From Pedosphaera parvula Ellin514 (lineage in GTDB: Bacteria > Verrucomicrobiota > Verrucomicrobiia > Limisphaerales > Pedosphaeraceae): a stretch of DNA of 64,000 nt. This document shows, piece by piece, positions 16,811 to 25,738 of this stretch. The notes below the pieces were generated by a model. It worked only from the letters and a program-made list of their open reading frames with translations, was not told the origin of the DNA and did no database searches. The position numbers were made by a program, and so were the translations under genes. Position 1 is the first letter of the stretch. Every line of letters starts with the position of its first letter. The stretch is taken from the NCBI RefSeq assembly GCF_000172555.1, contig NZ_ABOX02000013.1, positions 1 to 64,000 on the forward strand, in the 5' to 3' direction.

Positions 16811-17620
16811 ATGCGCACTTTATTCGCTTTGGTATTGCTCGTCTGTCTGGCCGTGAACGCGCCGGTAAACGCCCAACCAACACCTCCCGGAACCACCGGG
16901 CGCGTCTACATCAACTCCGAGCAACTCGCCATCAACATTTGCCAGGACGAGGCCCGGTTCAAAGGTGTCTTCACCTACAATTATGTGGATGAAGTGCTGG
17001 GCCGGGAAAAGACCAATGATTTGATCTATCTTAAAATTCCCATCTGGTTTCCCGAGCATAATTCCGAGGATCCCACGGTCGCTGCCTTCTGGAGTGCGTT
17101 TCAAAAGGATGCCCTGAATCAAATCACCCCGGGAAACCGCGAAGTATTTGATAAGGCGGTTGGGTTGGACATCACTCTGGGAGATCACCCGGTGAACCTG
17201 AACTCCTTCTACGCCATCGGCTTGGGGAATAATCAGGATTGGGCTCCTGAAGGCTGGCAAAAGACCAACTATAACTGCCTGGTGTTTGTCGTAACTGAGC
17301 CGAACGATTTTGTTCATGCCAAAGCCCCGGTGACCGTGACCTGGCGTCAGCCGCACATGGTTTTTAAGAATAAAAAATATTTCTACTACATTCCGAATTT
17401 CAGGTATCTGCCGGAAAATATTTCAACCGCCACTTCCGACAAATACACGGTTCACCTGACTGCCGCGCGTGATTGCACATCGGATGTTACCATTGGGCCA
17501 CGCCAGTTTTTCATCCACTCAGGCAGGGGCATTGTCACCGGCCCAAGACATCACGTGCCCGTTGAAGCCACTATTCTGCGTCCGGAAATCCCGGTAGTAA
17601 GCGGTCCGAGAGGTTTCTGA
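16811..17620 (+). CDS. Secreted hypothetical protein
   Basis: This 269-residue protein has a clean signal peptide (MRTLFALVLLVCLAVNAPVNA, cleavage before Q-P-T). The mature part is beta-rich with many aromatic residues and no repeat. It shows no recognised catalytic motif; two Cys residues near N-I-C-Q-D and A-A-R-D-C-T-S could pair. It is divergent from the sigma operon across 261 bases, so it might belong to that sigma regulon, but no promoter motif could be verified. Family unknown. Confidence 0.55.
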   Translation: MRTLFALVLLVCLAVNAPVNAQPTPPGTTGRVYINSEQLAINICQDEARFKGVFTYNYVDEVLGREKTNDLIYLKIPIWFPEHNSEDPTVAAFWSAFQKDALNQITPGNREVFDKAVGLDITLGDHPVNLNSFYAIGLGNNQDWAPEGWQKTNYNCLVFVVTEPNDFVHAKAPVTVTWRQPHMVFKNKKYFYYIPNFRYLPENISTATSDKYTVHLTAARDCTSDVTIGPRQFFIHSGRGIVTGPRHHVPVEATILRPEIPVVSGPRGF

Positions 17621-17810
17621 AGTTGATGGAATCGGCTAAGGCGAGTGTGGACCATTCACAATTAGGGGCGCCAAATAGTGAGTCATTTCTACAGCGGCAT
17701 TCGGTGTGTCGTTCCCGATAACCCGTGGATACTCATCTTTGAGGCATGGAGAATGGGTGCAAGGGCCAATTAAAGCTACTCAGCAGGCCCCGTTAACACA
17801 TTGCCCTTTT

Positions 17811-18665
17811 TTATTGGTTTGGCAGACAGGCAGCGCGTTGAAAGAACCAGGTCCAATCGACGTTATGCTGGGGAGTTACTGGTACATTCCCGAGTGTGCT
17901 CGCGGTCTTCCTCACGGGTATGAGGATATTGGGAGTTTGCCATTTATGCTGTTCAGCATGGCCGTCGGCAAAAGAAAAACCGCACGTACCGCCGTGATAA
18001 GATCCAGGGACATTCCCCCAACTCTGTGCGGCATCGTTGTTAATTTGGAACCAGCCATCTTCAATGCTGTCCCCGTGCTCATCGCAAAAAATGAAGGCCA
18101 TCGCGGGCGTGGGGCAGGTCAGGTCGTTGGCCTTCAAATAAATCTTCAACCCGTTGCCGTAGGTGAGTCCTCCCGGAGTGAGTTGATTTAAAGTGTATTG
18201 TCCCATTTGCCCGTTCATGGAATAACTGCGTAGTCGAGGGCCGTTAACCGCGGACAGGGTATCGCCGGGACATTTATACACTGCAATCTGGTTGGCCATG
18301 TAAGGCGCCAGAAGTGAAGAGGTGTAAAAAGTGGTGTTGGTGTTGCCTGGCGCAATCTGCCAATCCTCGGTTGAGCCACTGCACCAGGTATAGTTCGCCG
18401 GATAGCCGGCAGGCGCGTTGGGAAGCATGATTTCATTGAAATCGCCCAGGTACATCTGCCAACCGAGCTGCAATTGCTTGCAATTGCTGGTATCCTTGAT
18501 CTGCTGGGCTTTTATTTTCGCTCTCGCCAGTGCCGGCAACAGCAACCCGGCCAGGATGGCAATAATGGCAATTACGACGAGCAGTTCGATCAAGGTAAAG
18601 CCACGGCGAGAACGCGTTGAGAGAGGGCGTGTCTCAGCAAAAGAAGGCATCAAGGGCTTTTTCAT
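17811..18665 (-). CDS. Pseudopilin-like protein (type II secretion GspG-like N-terminus, DUF1559-type, H-x9-DG)
   Basis: This 284-residue protein has a prepilin leader ending R-R-G22 and a hydrophobic helix [27 protein letters not shown], with the conserved Glu at position 5 of the mature form. The remainder follows the PVC-type DUF1559 pattern: [24 protein letters not shown] near the middle, and [10 protein letters not shown] near the end as the H-x-DG-type motif. Such proteins are abundant in Verrucomicrobia and Planctomycetes and are processed by a prepilin peptidase. Their function is unclear. No pilus machinery is nearby. Confidence 0.85.
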   Translation of the reverse strand: MKKPLMPSFAETRPLSTRSRRGFTLIELLVVIAIIAILAGLLLPALARAKIKAQQIKDTSNCKQLQLGWQMYLGDFNEIMLPNAPAGYPANYTWCSGSTEDWQIAPGNTNTTFYTSSLLAPYMANQIAVYKCPGDTLSAVNGPRLRSYSMNGQMGQYTLNQLTPGGLTYGNGLKIYLKANDLTCPTPAMAFIFCDEHGDSIEDGWFQINNDAAQSWGNVPGSYHGGTCGFSFADGHAEQHKWQTPNILIPVRKTASTLGNVPVTPQHNVDWTWFFQRAACLPNQ

Positions 18666-18796
18666 AGGGAGAAAGGGGTATCAAGCGATAATAGCACAAG
18701 AATCGGGCCATTCAAATTTTCGATGTGGAAGCAACCAAAGCGGGGCATCCGCCGGTACGGATGCCCCTTTGAAAAGCCGACTCCAGGCAGGTCGAA

Positions 18797-20632
18797 TTAC
18801 TTCTGAATGCGATAAAACTGAGTTGAACCGCTTGTGCTTGCAGTTGCCTGAAATAAACCGGCGCTAAGCCGGGTGATGGTCGCGCCGCTCACTGGCAAAT
18901 AACCGCTCGCTGGAGCGACCGTTGAAGAGCCTAAAAGAGTAAAGGCAGTCGCCAAACCGTCAGGCGCGGTGAAGTTAATTGTAACAGTGCTGCCGCTCAC
19001 GGTGATCTTTGTGATCACAGTTGGAATGATCACATTGATCGTTTCCACAGCCACGGTGGTGGCCTGGTTGGTTCCGGGCGGCGACCAGACGCGCCAATAA
19101 TTGGTTGTTGTGGAGGCCCCATAGAGGTTGCCAACATTGTCCCAAGCCGCGCAGCTATATTGATTGGGATAATCAAGATTGGTTAATGTCTGAGTGATCC
19201 CGGTATCATTCGTGACAGTCAAGACAGAACCATCCGCAGTGTTGAGCAAACGGATGCCACCTGAGGTTGTGCCGGCTTGGCCAGCAAACATGGGAAGGGC
19301 CACCATTGTGGGGTTTATTCGGGAGTTGATGACAGTGTCGGAAATGCTGCAAAGCGAATTATCCAGGCTTCCAACGGCCCAAGCCGATCCTGTAAGTTCT
19401 GCAAAGGCAGAGCCTTGGCCTTCAGGAGGAAGGGTGCCACCATTCCAATTGGTGAAAAGAAAGCTTCTGTTGTCGAAAGCAGCGACACCAGAGCGATTTT
19501 GAGAAACGAAAATGTCAAGATTGTTGTCAACGGTGACACCAGACCCAACTACGAGGCCAACGTCTCCGCCGGTTGCCACGGCCTGCGTTCCTACATTGTC
19601 AGCCGGATCAGCTGCGCCGTTGGTCATGTGGAACATCCAAATACCCCAGGAGTGGTAATCACCATAGTCATCAAGCCAGACCGCCGCGTTAGTGGTGGTA
19701 GTGCCGGTAACATCGAATACTCGGACACCCCAGCCGGATTGATCCAGAAGGCCTCCCAGCGGACATTGGCTATAATTATTCGGGGAGTTGGGATATCCAC
19801 CGCTGGGTGCAAGGCCGGTGCCAGCGTTGCCGGAACCTTCATTGATCACCAGCTGATTCGTTGTCGCAAGGATGTCGCAAGCAATGACTGCGCCCGCAGC
19901 GCTATTATCAGAAAAGTAGATTCTATCGTCTTCCCCGATTCTTACGGTATAGGGACTAAGGTTGTTGTGGAACCCGTTTTCTCCGAGCCTGGACATTTGT
20001 CCGATGTCAACATTGCCTGAATCGTTCGTGGTATATCCCGCATAGCCGAAGGATCCTTCGTCAGCAGGAGACCCGTCTGCGTTCATTTTGTATAGGCCAG
20101 TCAGTTGTGCGACGCCGTGTTGTGTGGCACTAGTTGAGTTACCCAACACGATGCGTCCATAATACGGGCTGTTGGTATTGTTATCAACTGCGATACCGTG
20201 AGGAAAAACGGCCGCTGTGTTGCTCGAGTCAATGCTGGTCTGGGTCCAATTCGTGAAACCACTGGCCGCCGCGGTGATGCTGACGGAATAGGCCCCGGCG
20301 GCCACGCTGCTCCCGCCCGTATTCTTGCCATCCCAGCTTACAGTGTTCATACCCAGAAGTGCGCCGGCGCTGCCCGACGCAAAACTGTAGGTGCGCACTA
20401 CAGTGGCCCCGGACATGATCTTGAGGGTGGTCCCCAAGGTCGCAGGCTCATTCAGGATATAGCTGATGGTGACACCTGAGCCTTGAGCTACGTTGGCATT
20501 GGACAATGCCCCGTTCAATTTGATGTTTGTCGCGTAAACATTGGCGCGCGCATTGGGAGAGACGGATACGGCCGCCATCATGATGGCTAGCCCCGTGAGG
20601 AGTGAACTAATTGATCCTTTTTGTGGATTCAT
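18797..20632 (-). CDS. Large secreted protein with FlgD-like Ig domain and propeller-type repeats
   Basis: This 611-residue protein has a signal peptide (SLLTGLAIMMAAVSVSPNARA). An N-terminal FlgD-like Ig domain of about 90 residues follows, recognised by GSGVTISYILNEPATLGTTLKI and NTVSWDGKNTGGSSVAAGAYSVSI. The middle has beta-propeller-like stretches (FPHGIAVDNNTNSPYYGRIVLGNS; VRIGEDDRIYFSDNSAAGAVI; SCAAWDNVGNLYGAS) resembling SMP-30/NHL repeats. The C-terminal about 85 residues form a small beta domain ending S-T-Q-F-Y-R-I-Q-K, a tail shared with two other secreted proteins here. Function unknown; a surface or extracellular location is likely. Confidence 0.65.
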   Translation of the reverse strand: MNPQKGSISSLLTGLAIMMAAVSVSPNARANVYATNIKLNGALSNANVAQGSGVTISYILNEPATLGTTLKIMSGATVVRTYSFASGSAGALLGMNTVSWDGKNTGGSSVAAGAYSVSITAAASGFTNWTQTSIDSSNTAAVFPHGIAVDNNTNSPYYGRIVLGNSTSATQHGVAQLTGLYKMNADGSPADEGSFGYAGYTTNDSGNVDIGQMSRLGENGFHNNLSPYTVRIGEDDRIYFSDNSAAGAVIACDILATTNQLVINEGSGNAGTGLAPSGGYPNSPNNYSQCPLGGLLDQSGWGVRVFDVTGTTTTNAAVWLDDYGDYHSWGIWMFHMTNGAADPADNVGTQAVATGGDVGLVVGSGVTVDNNLDIFVSQNRSGVAAFDNRSFLFTNWNGGTLPPEGQGSAFAELTGSAWAVGSLDNSLCSISDTVINSRINPTMVALPMFAGQAGTTSGGIRLLNTADGSVLTVTNDTGITQTLTNLDYPNQYSCAAWDNVGNLYGASTTTNYWRVWSPPGTNQATTVAVETINVIIPTVITKITVSGSTVTINFTAPDGLATAFTLLGSSTVAPASGYLPVSGATITRLSAGLFQATASTSGSTQFYRIQK

Positions 20633-20881
20633 AGGGTTTTTCTACTATCGTTTTTAGGTTGTGGATTTGATGATTAGGTTTGCATGGGCGTTTGCATGTC
20701 ATCATTACGGCCCTATTGCTGTCCAAATATTGATATTGGCCCGTAGAGGGCAAAGGTTTATTGGGGTTCCACCTTCTTTTTCACGTTTAGAAAATCGGTT
20801 GATCATAACGACACGAGAATGCGTATCTGAGTCAGATAACAAATTTTAAAAGCCTGATTTGGACAGCGGTCTTACGGCTTT

Positions 20882-20935
20882 GTGACTGGAACCTGCTTGT
20901 GACTGGAACGTGTGACTGGAACGTGTGACTGGAAC
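20882..20935 (+). repeat. Four copies of GTGACTGGAAC
   Basis: The 11-base word GTGACTGGAAC occurs four times at 20882, 20899, 20912 and 20925. The last three have a 13-base period with GT spacers, and the first is separated by a six-base spacer (CTGCTT). This is a small direct-repeat cluster in noncoding DNA. Nothing indicates its role. Confidence 0.8.
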
Positions 20936-21117
20936 CTACTTAACGCAATTCGCAACTTCGTTTCGTAAACCCGTGCAAAACATCAATAGATAATTTGTCG
21001 GGATCCGAATACATTTCTCCCGCTTGTAGCACTCTTTGGGAAGCCGGAGTTTAAGAAACACTCCGAAATGTATGTGGGGGATTTAAACGAATGCAGTTTG
21101 CGAATGCAATATGTAAC

Positions 21118-21146
21118 TTGACAAATTTTGTGTAATACATGTATTA
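21118..21146 (+). promoter_or_regulatory. Possible promoter overlapping a 14-bp palindrome
   Basis: A consensus -35 hexamer TTGACA (21118-21123) is followed after 16 bases by TGTATT, a 4-of-6 match to TATAAT. The -10 region overlaps a perfect palindrome, TAATACATGTATTA (21133-21146), which could be an operator. The nearest rightward frame is the small membrane protein remnant at 21416. Confidence 0.25.
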
Positions 21147-21415
21147 GCCAAATGAACCAACCTAACGCATCAAGCTGGTGGTTATGCCGAACGCCCGGTT
21201 TATTTTGTTCTTGCTGTTGCCAATCACCCGGCACGAAGCCTAACCGACAACTTTTACCAATGTCCATTTGCCCGGCCCTTGGCTGCGCTCCAGCCGGAAC
21301 AAGTTGGATTCTTCCCGCACCAACTCGTGGCCAAGGCGGTCCCGACGTTCCGGTGGTGCCTAATCAAATCCATGGCGATTGACAATCAAGGCTTAAATAC
21401 ATACCTAGAAAAGCA

Positions 21416-21624
21416 ATGGCGGATCAAAAACTCACGAATCGCAAAGGTGACTTCCCTTCCGGGGCTTGGGGTTTCCTGTGGTTGGTGTTTTTTGCCGGCC
21501 TGTGTTTCAGCTACATCGAATTCCATAACGGCCGGACCGGGGGCTGGAAGTTGTTTACGCTTTCCTCATTTTCGTTGGCTGGCCGCTCGCAGGCTGGCGG
21601 CTGTCGCGGCGGGCACGGAAATAA
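21416..21624 (+). pseudogene. Small membrane protein with a frameshift near its 3' end
   Basis: The first frame from the ATG at 21416 encodes a hydrophilic start and a transmembrane segment, GAWGFLWLVFFAGLCFSYIE, then FHNGRTGGWKLFTL. It then turns into a Ser/Gly/Arg-rich sequence that does not look like membrane protein. In another frame from about 21555 the DNA reads AFLIFVGWPLAGWRLSRRARK with a stop at 21622-21624. That is a convincing second membrane helix and basic end. A one-base shift around 21557-21563 would join the two into a protein of about 70 residues with two helices. This may be a real mutation or a sequence error. Confidence 0.5.
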
Positions 21625-21723
21625 AAGTCTTTCTGATTAAGGAATGGCCATCCTTAATTCCTTGCATCGTTGAAGTATCACTTTTCTGTTGCACTACCTT
21701 CGCATTTGGGTTTCCACTCATTC

Positions 21724-22644
21724 ATGAATTCCTCCCGGTTTGTTGCCATCGTTCTCCTGGCTTCCATCTGTTGTTTGCGAGTTTCTGGCGCGGATGCCCC
21801 CGAAGTCATCCAGCTCTGGCCCAAAGGCGCTCCGGGTGAGCAAGGAAACATTGGTGAGGAAAAGGATGCATCGAAGCCGAACGAAGGCTTGGTGGCGGGA
21901 AAGCCTGTCATCCGGTTGGGGAACGTCTCCAATCCCACGCTTACAGTTTATCGGCCATCCAAAGAGAAGGACACCGGTGCTGCGGTCGTGGTCTGTCCAG
22001 GCGGTGGCTACCGCATTTTGGCATTGGATCTCGAAGGCTCCGAAGTCTGCGAATGGCTTAACTCCCTTGGGGTGACCGCTGCACTGCTAAAATATCGTGT
22101 TCCCGTCCGCGCTGGCCAGGAGCGATATGCAGCGCCTTTACAGGATGCTCAACGTGCTCTTGGTATTATTCGTTCGCACGCGAAGGAATGGAATTTGAAT
22201 CCCAAACACATCGGCATTCTCGGTTTCTCCGCGGGTGGTCATCTGTCTGCGACCGCGAGCAACAATTATCTAAAGCGCACTTACGATACGATTGATGCTG
22301 CCGATGAAGTCAGTTGCCGCCCCGACTTCACCCTGCTGGTTTATCCCGCTTATCTGACCGCCAAAGAAGACCCGTACCAGCTTGCCGCGGAGGTTTGCGT
22401 CACGAGCAACACGCCTCCTGCGTTCATTCTCCAAACCGAAGATGATGCGGTGAAGGTGGAGTGCAGCCTGGCTTATGCCATGGCTCTCAAGAAGTCCAAA
22501 GTGCCGATGGAGTTGCACATTTATCCTGTGGGCGGTCATGGCTACGGCATGCGGCCCACGGATAAGCCCGTCACCCATTGGCCCATGCTCGCGGAACAAT
22601 GGCTGCGCAATTCTGGATTTTTAACAAAAGAGCAAACGAAATAA
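21724..22644 (+). CDS. Secreted alpha/beta-hydrolase, acetyl-xylan esterase/lipase type
   Basis: This 306-residue protein starts at the ATG at 21724, which opens a signal peptide (FVAIVLLASICCLRVSGA). An in-frame TTG further upstream at 21670 is less likely. The fold is that of carbohydrate esterases annotated as BD-FAE or 'endo-xylanase-like'. It has the oxyanion loop C-P-G-G-G-Y (91-96), the nucleophile S169 in GFSAGGH, probable acid D240 or D241, and catalytic His H272 in VGGHGYG. It probably removes acetyl or feruloyl groups from plant polysaccharides. It is convergent with the GNAT gene 14 bases away. Confidence 0.8.
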   Translation: MNSSRFVAIVLLASICCLRVSGADAPEVIQLWPKGAPGEQGNIGEEKDASKPNEGLVAGKPVIRLGNVSNPTLTVYRPSKEKDTGAAVVVCPGGGYRILALDLEGSEVCEWLNSLGVTAALLKYRVPVRAGQERYAAPLQDAQRALGIIRSHAKEWNLNPKHIGILGFSAGGHLSATASNNYLKRTYDTIDAADEVSCRPDFTLLVYPAYLTAKEDPYQLAAEVCVTSNTPPAFILQTEDDAVKVECSLAYAMALKKSKVPMELHIYPVGGHGYGMRPTDKPVTHWPMLAEQWLRNSGFLTKEQTK

Positions 22645-22658
22645 CCGGAGTGGAAGAA

Positions 22659-23198
22659 TTATATTTCGAAGTCCTTTTTCAGCAGTGAAAAGCATTGTAA
22701 ATCGAAGAATTCGCCTTTGAAATAAAAGTAATCCCGCAAAATGCCTTCCGTCCGGAAGCCCAGCTTCGTCAGCACTTTTTGAGAAGCTGTATTTTGTGTG
22801 TGCGTCATGGCTTCAATGCGATTCACTTCTCGATCGAAGGCGTACGTCAGCAGAGGCCTCAACGCCTCTGTCATAATGCCCTGTCCCCAGAATTCAGCTG
22901 CCAGATCATAACCCAAAACTGCTGAGCGATTATGCGGCTTCCGAACCAGACCGCAGGTGCCGATCACCTCTCCAGAATGCTTCAAGGTAATTCCCCAGCG
23001 AATTCCCACTTCCTTGTGATATCGATCCGTGAACCTGGCTATCACCTCCAGTGCCTGATGCGGCTCTGTGAGTGCTTCCATATCGTAGTATCGCATCACC
23101 TCGGGATGGGAGAAGATGTTAAACACCTCCGGCACATCTTCAGGAATAATTTCCCGCAGGGTGAGGCGCTCTGTTTTCAATATTGGAAATGAGTTCAT
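22659..23198 (-). CDS. GNAT acetyltransferase, RimJ/RimL type
   Basis: This 179-residue protein has the start typical of the RimJ/RimL subgroup: FPILKTERLTLREIIPEDVPEVFNIFSHPEVMRYYD. The acetyl-CoA binding loop is seen as YDLAAEFWGQGIMTEALRPLL. Later comes N-R-I-E-A-M-T-H-T-Q-N-T-A-S-Q-K-V-L-T-K-L-G-F-R-T-E-G-I-L-R-D-Y, which is diagnostic. These enzymes acetylate N-terminal amines of ribosomal proteins or small molecules, and the substrate here is not known. It lies seven bases downstream of the glycosyltransferase-like gene on the same strand and is probably cotranscribed. Confidence 0.88.
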   Translation of the reverse strand: MNSFPILKTERLTLREIIPEDVPEVFNIFSHPEVMRYYDMEALTEPHQALEVIARFTDRYHKEVGIRWGITLKHSGEVIGTCGLVRKPHNRSAVLGYDLAAEFWGQGIMTEALRPLLTYAFDREVNRIEAMTHTQNTASQKVLTKLGFRTEGILRDYFYFKGEFFDLQCFSLLKKDFEI

Positions 23199-23204
23199 AT
23201 CAGC

Positions 23205-24137
23205 TCAAAGCCAGTCGCATGAAGCTGGCGTTGGTTCAGGGATATCGGCCGGTGTATTCACGGCGACTGTGTTCAAACCTTCACGACAGAATTGGCACCA
23301 CAGGGCTGCGCCTTTCCCATACATATTTAGTTTGCCAAAGCCCGGGTTGTCCTTCGTCATCGTTGGCGGTGGAATCAGGCAGGTCGTGGGCCCGCCCAAG
23401 GCATTCGCCGCATAGTGTGAGAAGGTCGAGCAGGCTGAGGCCACCAGCACGCTGCAACATCCGAGCGCAAAAAGATCGGCTGCCGGATCGCATTTGGAAT
23501 CATGGTCTGGTCCCTTGTAGCTGTAGAGAGAGGTGGTTGGCACTTCGAAGACATCAAAGTTCTTCTTCAAACTGTCGAAGGCATCCAGGTCACCCGTGCA
23601 GGACACATAAAACGCCACATCCTTATGAGCAGCGGCTATTTTGCCCATGACATGCTCATACCACCAGGTTGGTGTCGCTGGCCACTCGTGTCGATTGACA
23701 TCGAAAGTTCCATCGTCGACGAGTTGAAAATCGCCACGACGAATATGCACGCCCACGACGGGTCGATTAGCATAACGCGAAAAAGTGGTGCGTATGGCCG
23801 CAACCAAATCAGGGCGTAATTTCACTCTTTTAGCGGTTGGTATATAGACACGTTCCAAAAGGTGGGCTGGCCCGTTATGAGTACGTAAAATGACTTTATT
23901 ATGATCCTTGATGCGGGAGAAAAGCTCGTCAGAATAATTGCGAAGCCGCAGTGCCCCGATTCTGCCAGTCAAACCCAGCCCCTCCTTGCGCGCACCAGCC
24001 ACGTTGAACGACTTCAGCTCCGGCCAGTCGAGACACACATCATGGCCATATCGATCGGAAATAACGAAGGCCAGCGCGAGTGTCTCGAGCTTCGTGGACA
24101 GGCCCACGTAATCTGTGATGAAGACTTTTTTGCGCAT
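23205..24137 (-). CDS. Fucosyltransferase-like glycosyltransferase
   Basis: The protein has 310 residues from the ATG at 24137 (M-R-K-K-V-F-I-T-D-Y-V-G). The central motif VVGVHIRRGDF matches the H-x-R-x-G-D signature of the GDP-fucose-dependent fold shared by GT11, GT23 (NodZ/FUT8) and related families. A later segment, LFALGCCSVLVASACSTFSHYAANALGG, is the usual second conserved region (S-x-F-S). A cytoplasmic role in decorating a surface glycan is likely. The donor is inferred from the fold and not proven. It overlaps no neighbour and is followed after seven bases by the GNAT gene. Confidence 0.7.
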   Translation of the reverse strand: MRKKVFITDYVGLSTKLETLALAFVISDRYGHDVCLDWPELKSFNVAGARKEGLGLTGRIGALRLRNYSDELFSRIKDHNKVILRTHNGPAHLLERVYIPTAKRVKLRPDLVAAIRTTFSRYANRPVVGVHIRRGDFQLVDDGTFDVNRHEWPATPTWWYEHVMGKIAAAHKDVAFYVSCTGDLDAFDSLKKNFDVFEVPTTSLYSYKGPDHDSKCDPAADLFALGCCSVLVASACSTFSHYAANALGGPTTCLIPPPTMTKDNPGFGKLNMYGKGAALWCQFCREGLNTVAVNTPADIPEPTPASCDWL

Positions 24138-24257
24138 CCCGATTATTTGATTGCTCTCCAAGAATTGCGTTCACTTGAAAAAACTCAAGCTTAACCTTGT
24201 GAAAGAACCATCACCGGGTCACGAGTTGCCTTGGGTTATGTTCGTAGCGAGCGAACA

Positions 24258-25691
24258 CTATTCGTCATCGCCCGCAGCTTTCTTCTTCTTTTTCCTGCCA
24301 ACCTTGTCCTTCTCGGTTATGGCAGTTGGCATCGGTGCCTGGACCTCTTTTTGCCAGGCAACCAACTTCTTTTCCAGTTCCTGGGCCTTCTCCGGCATCT
24401 TCGCGGCAAGATTGTTTGTCTCGCCGAGATCCTCACGCAAGTTGTAAAGCTCCAGACGATGATCCTCGAAAAACTCCATCAATTTCCAATCGCCACAGCG
24501 AACCACGCCGACAGGCAGGGTCCTCCACGTGTCCGCGCCCGCCCCCAAATAACCGGGAAAATGCCAATATATGGCATCACGATTCAGCTTCTTCATGCCA
24601 CCACTTTTCAGCACTTTTAAATAACTCGTGCCATCCAGTGGATATTTTTCCGGGGCTTTGGCTCCTGCCAGCTCCAGCAACGTCGGATACAAATCGATGC
24701 TGATGATCGGCTGATCGCACACTTTCCCGGCCGGAATTTTGCCCGGCCAACGGAAGATATAAGGCACTCGATGCCCGCCCTCATAAAGCATCCCCTTCCC
24801 ACCGCGCAACGGATTGTTATCGGTCACATCACCCGCTTTCTTGATGCCTTCCCTTTGGTAGCCACCCACGCCGCCATTATCACTTGAGAAAATCACAAGC
24901 GTGTTATCGGAGAGTTTCAATTCATCCAATAATGCCACCACGCGGCCCACACTCTCGTCCACGCTGGCAATCATCGCCGCATAAGTGGGGTTGTGGTGAC
25001 CATCTACACCCTGCTTGGCACTAAACTTCTGGATCAGTTCCTTTTTTGCCTGCAGAGGTTTGTGTACGGCGTAGTGCGGAAGGTACAGGAAAAAAGGTTC
25101 ATCCTTGTGCCGTTTGATGAAATCCAGCGCCTTATCCGTCAGGAAATCCGCCAGATATTCGTCCTTGGGATAATCCACCTTCGGATTGGTTACAAAGTCA
25201 AAGTGAACCCCCATGCTCACGAGGGCTTCGTCAAACCCACGCTGTGCCGGATGATGTTCCTTGTCTTCCCCCAAATGCCATTTGCCAAACATGCCCGTCG
25301 CATAGCCTGCCTTCTTGAGGGATTGTGCCAGCGTGATCTTATCCAGCGGCAGCTTGGTCACGTTTTCCACCGGATGCAGCGAACGCGTTTGCCATGCGAA
25401 GCGATCAATACTGCCAACGGTATAAACACCCGTGCGCGGACCATATTGGCCGCTCATCAGTGAAGCACGTGTTGGCTGACAATTCGGCCCGCAGGTATGA
25501 CCATCAGTGAACTTGATGCCGTCCTTCGCCAATTTGTCGATGTTCGGCGTCTCGTAATACTTGCTGCCGTAGCATGCGACGTCGGTGTAGCCCAAATCAT
25601 CTGCGAGGATGAAAACGATGTTTGGTTTGTTGGCTGCTTTTGTTGAAAGACAAAAGACTGCCATCAAAAGCAAACTGAGGAGAAATCGCAT
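24258..25691 (-). CDS. Secreted formylglycine-dependent sulfatase
   Basis: This 477-residue protein has a signal peptide (MRFLLSLLLMAVFCLSTKA). It has the family N-terminus N-I-V-F-I-L-A-D-D-L-G-Y with metal-binding aspartates. The activation motif C71-Q-P-T-R75 carries the Cys to be oxidised to formylglycine, and GKWHLG and FSSDNGG follow. It resembles N-acetylgalactosamine-6-sulfatase/arylsulfatase A-like enzymes acting on sulfated glycans. The C-terminus is unusually charged (K-K-K-K-K near the end). No maturation enzyme (FGE or anSME) is in the window, so it must be encoded elsewhere. Confidence 0.92.
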   Translation of the reverse strand: MRFLLSLLLMAVFCLSTKAANKPNIVFILADDLGYTDVACYGSKYYETPNIDKLAKDGIKFTDGHTCGPNCQPTRASLMSGQYGPRTGVYTVGSIDRFAWQTRSLHPVENVTKLPLDKITLAQSLKKAGYATGMFGKWHLGEDKEHHPAQRGFDEALVSMGVHFDFVTNPKVDYPKDEYLADFLTDKALDFIKRHKDEPFFLYLPHYAVHKPLQAKKELIQKFSAKQGVDGHHNPTYAAMIASVDESVGRVVALLDELKLSDNTLVIFSSDNGGVGGYQREGIKKAGDVTDNNPLRGGKGMLYEGGHRVPYIFRWPGKIPAGKVCDQPIISIDLYPTLLELAGAKAPEKYPLDGTSYLKVLKSGGMKKLNRDAIYWHFPGYLGAGADTWRTLPVGVVRCGDWKLMEFFEDHRLELYNLREDLGETNNLAAKMPEKAQELEKKLVAWQKEVQAPMPTAITEKDKVGRKKKKKAAGDDE

Positions 25692-25738
25692 TTTTCAAAA
25701 GACGGTGGCAGGTTGGTAAAAGTTACAGCCACAATCTA

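Larger units (their letters stand above)
20633..21415. other. 783-base intergenic region
   Basis: No gene is supported here. It holds a short tandem repeat (20882-20935) and a possible promoter with a 14-bp palindrome (21118-21146). The remaining open frames are short and have no recognisable product. Base composition is lower in G+C than the neighbouring genes. Confidence 0.4.
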
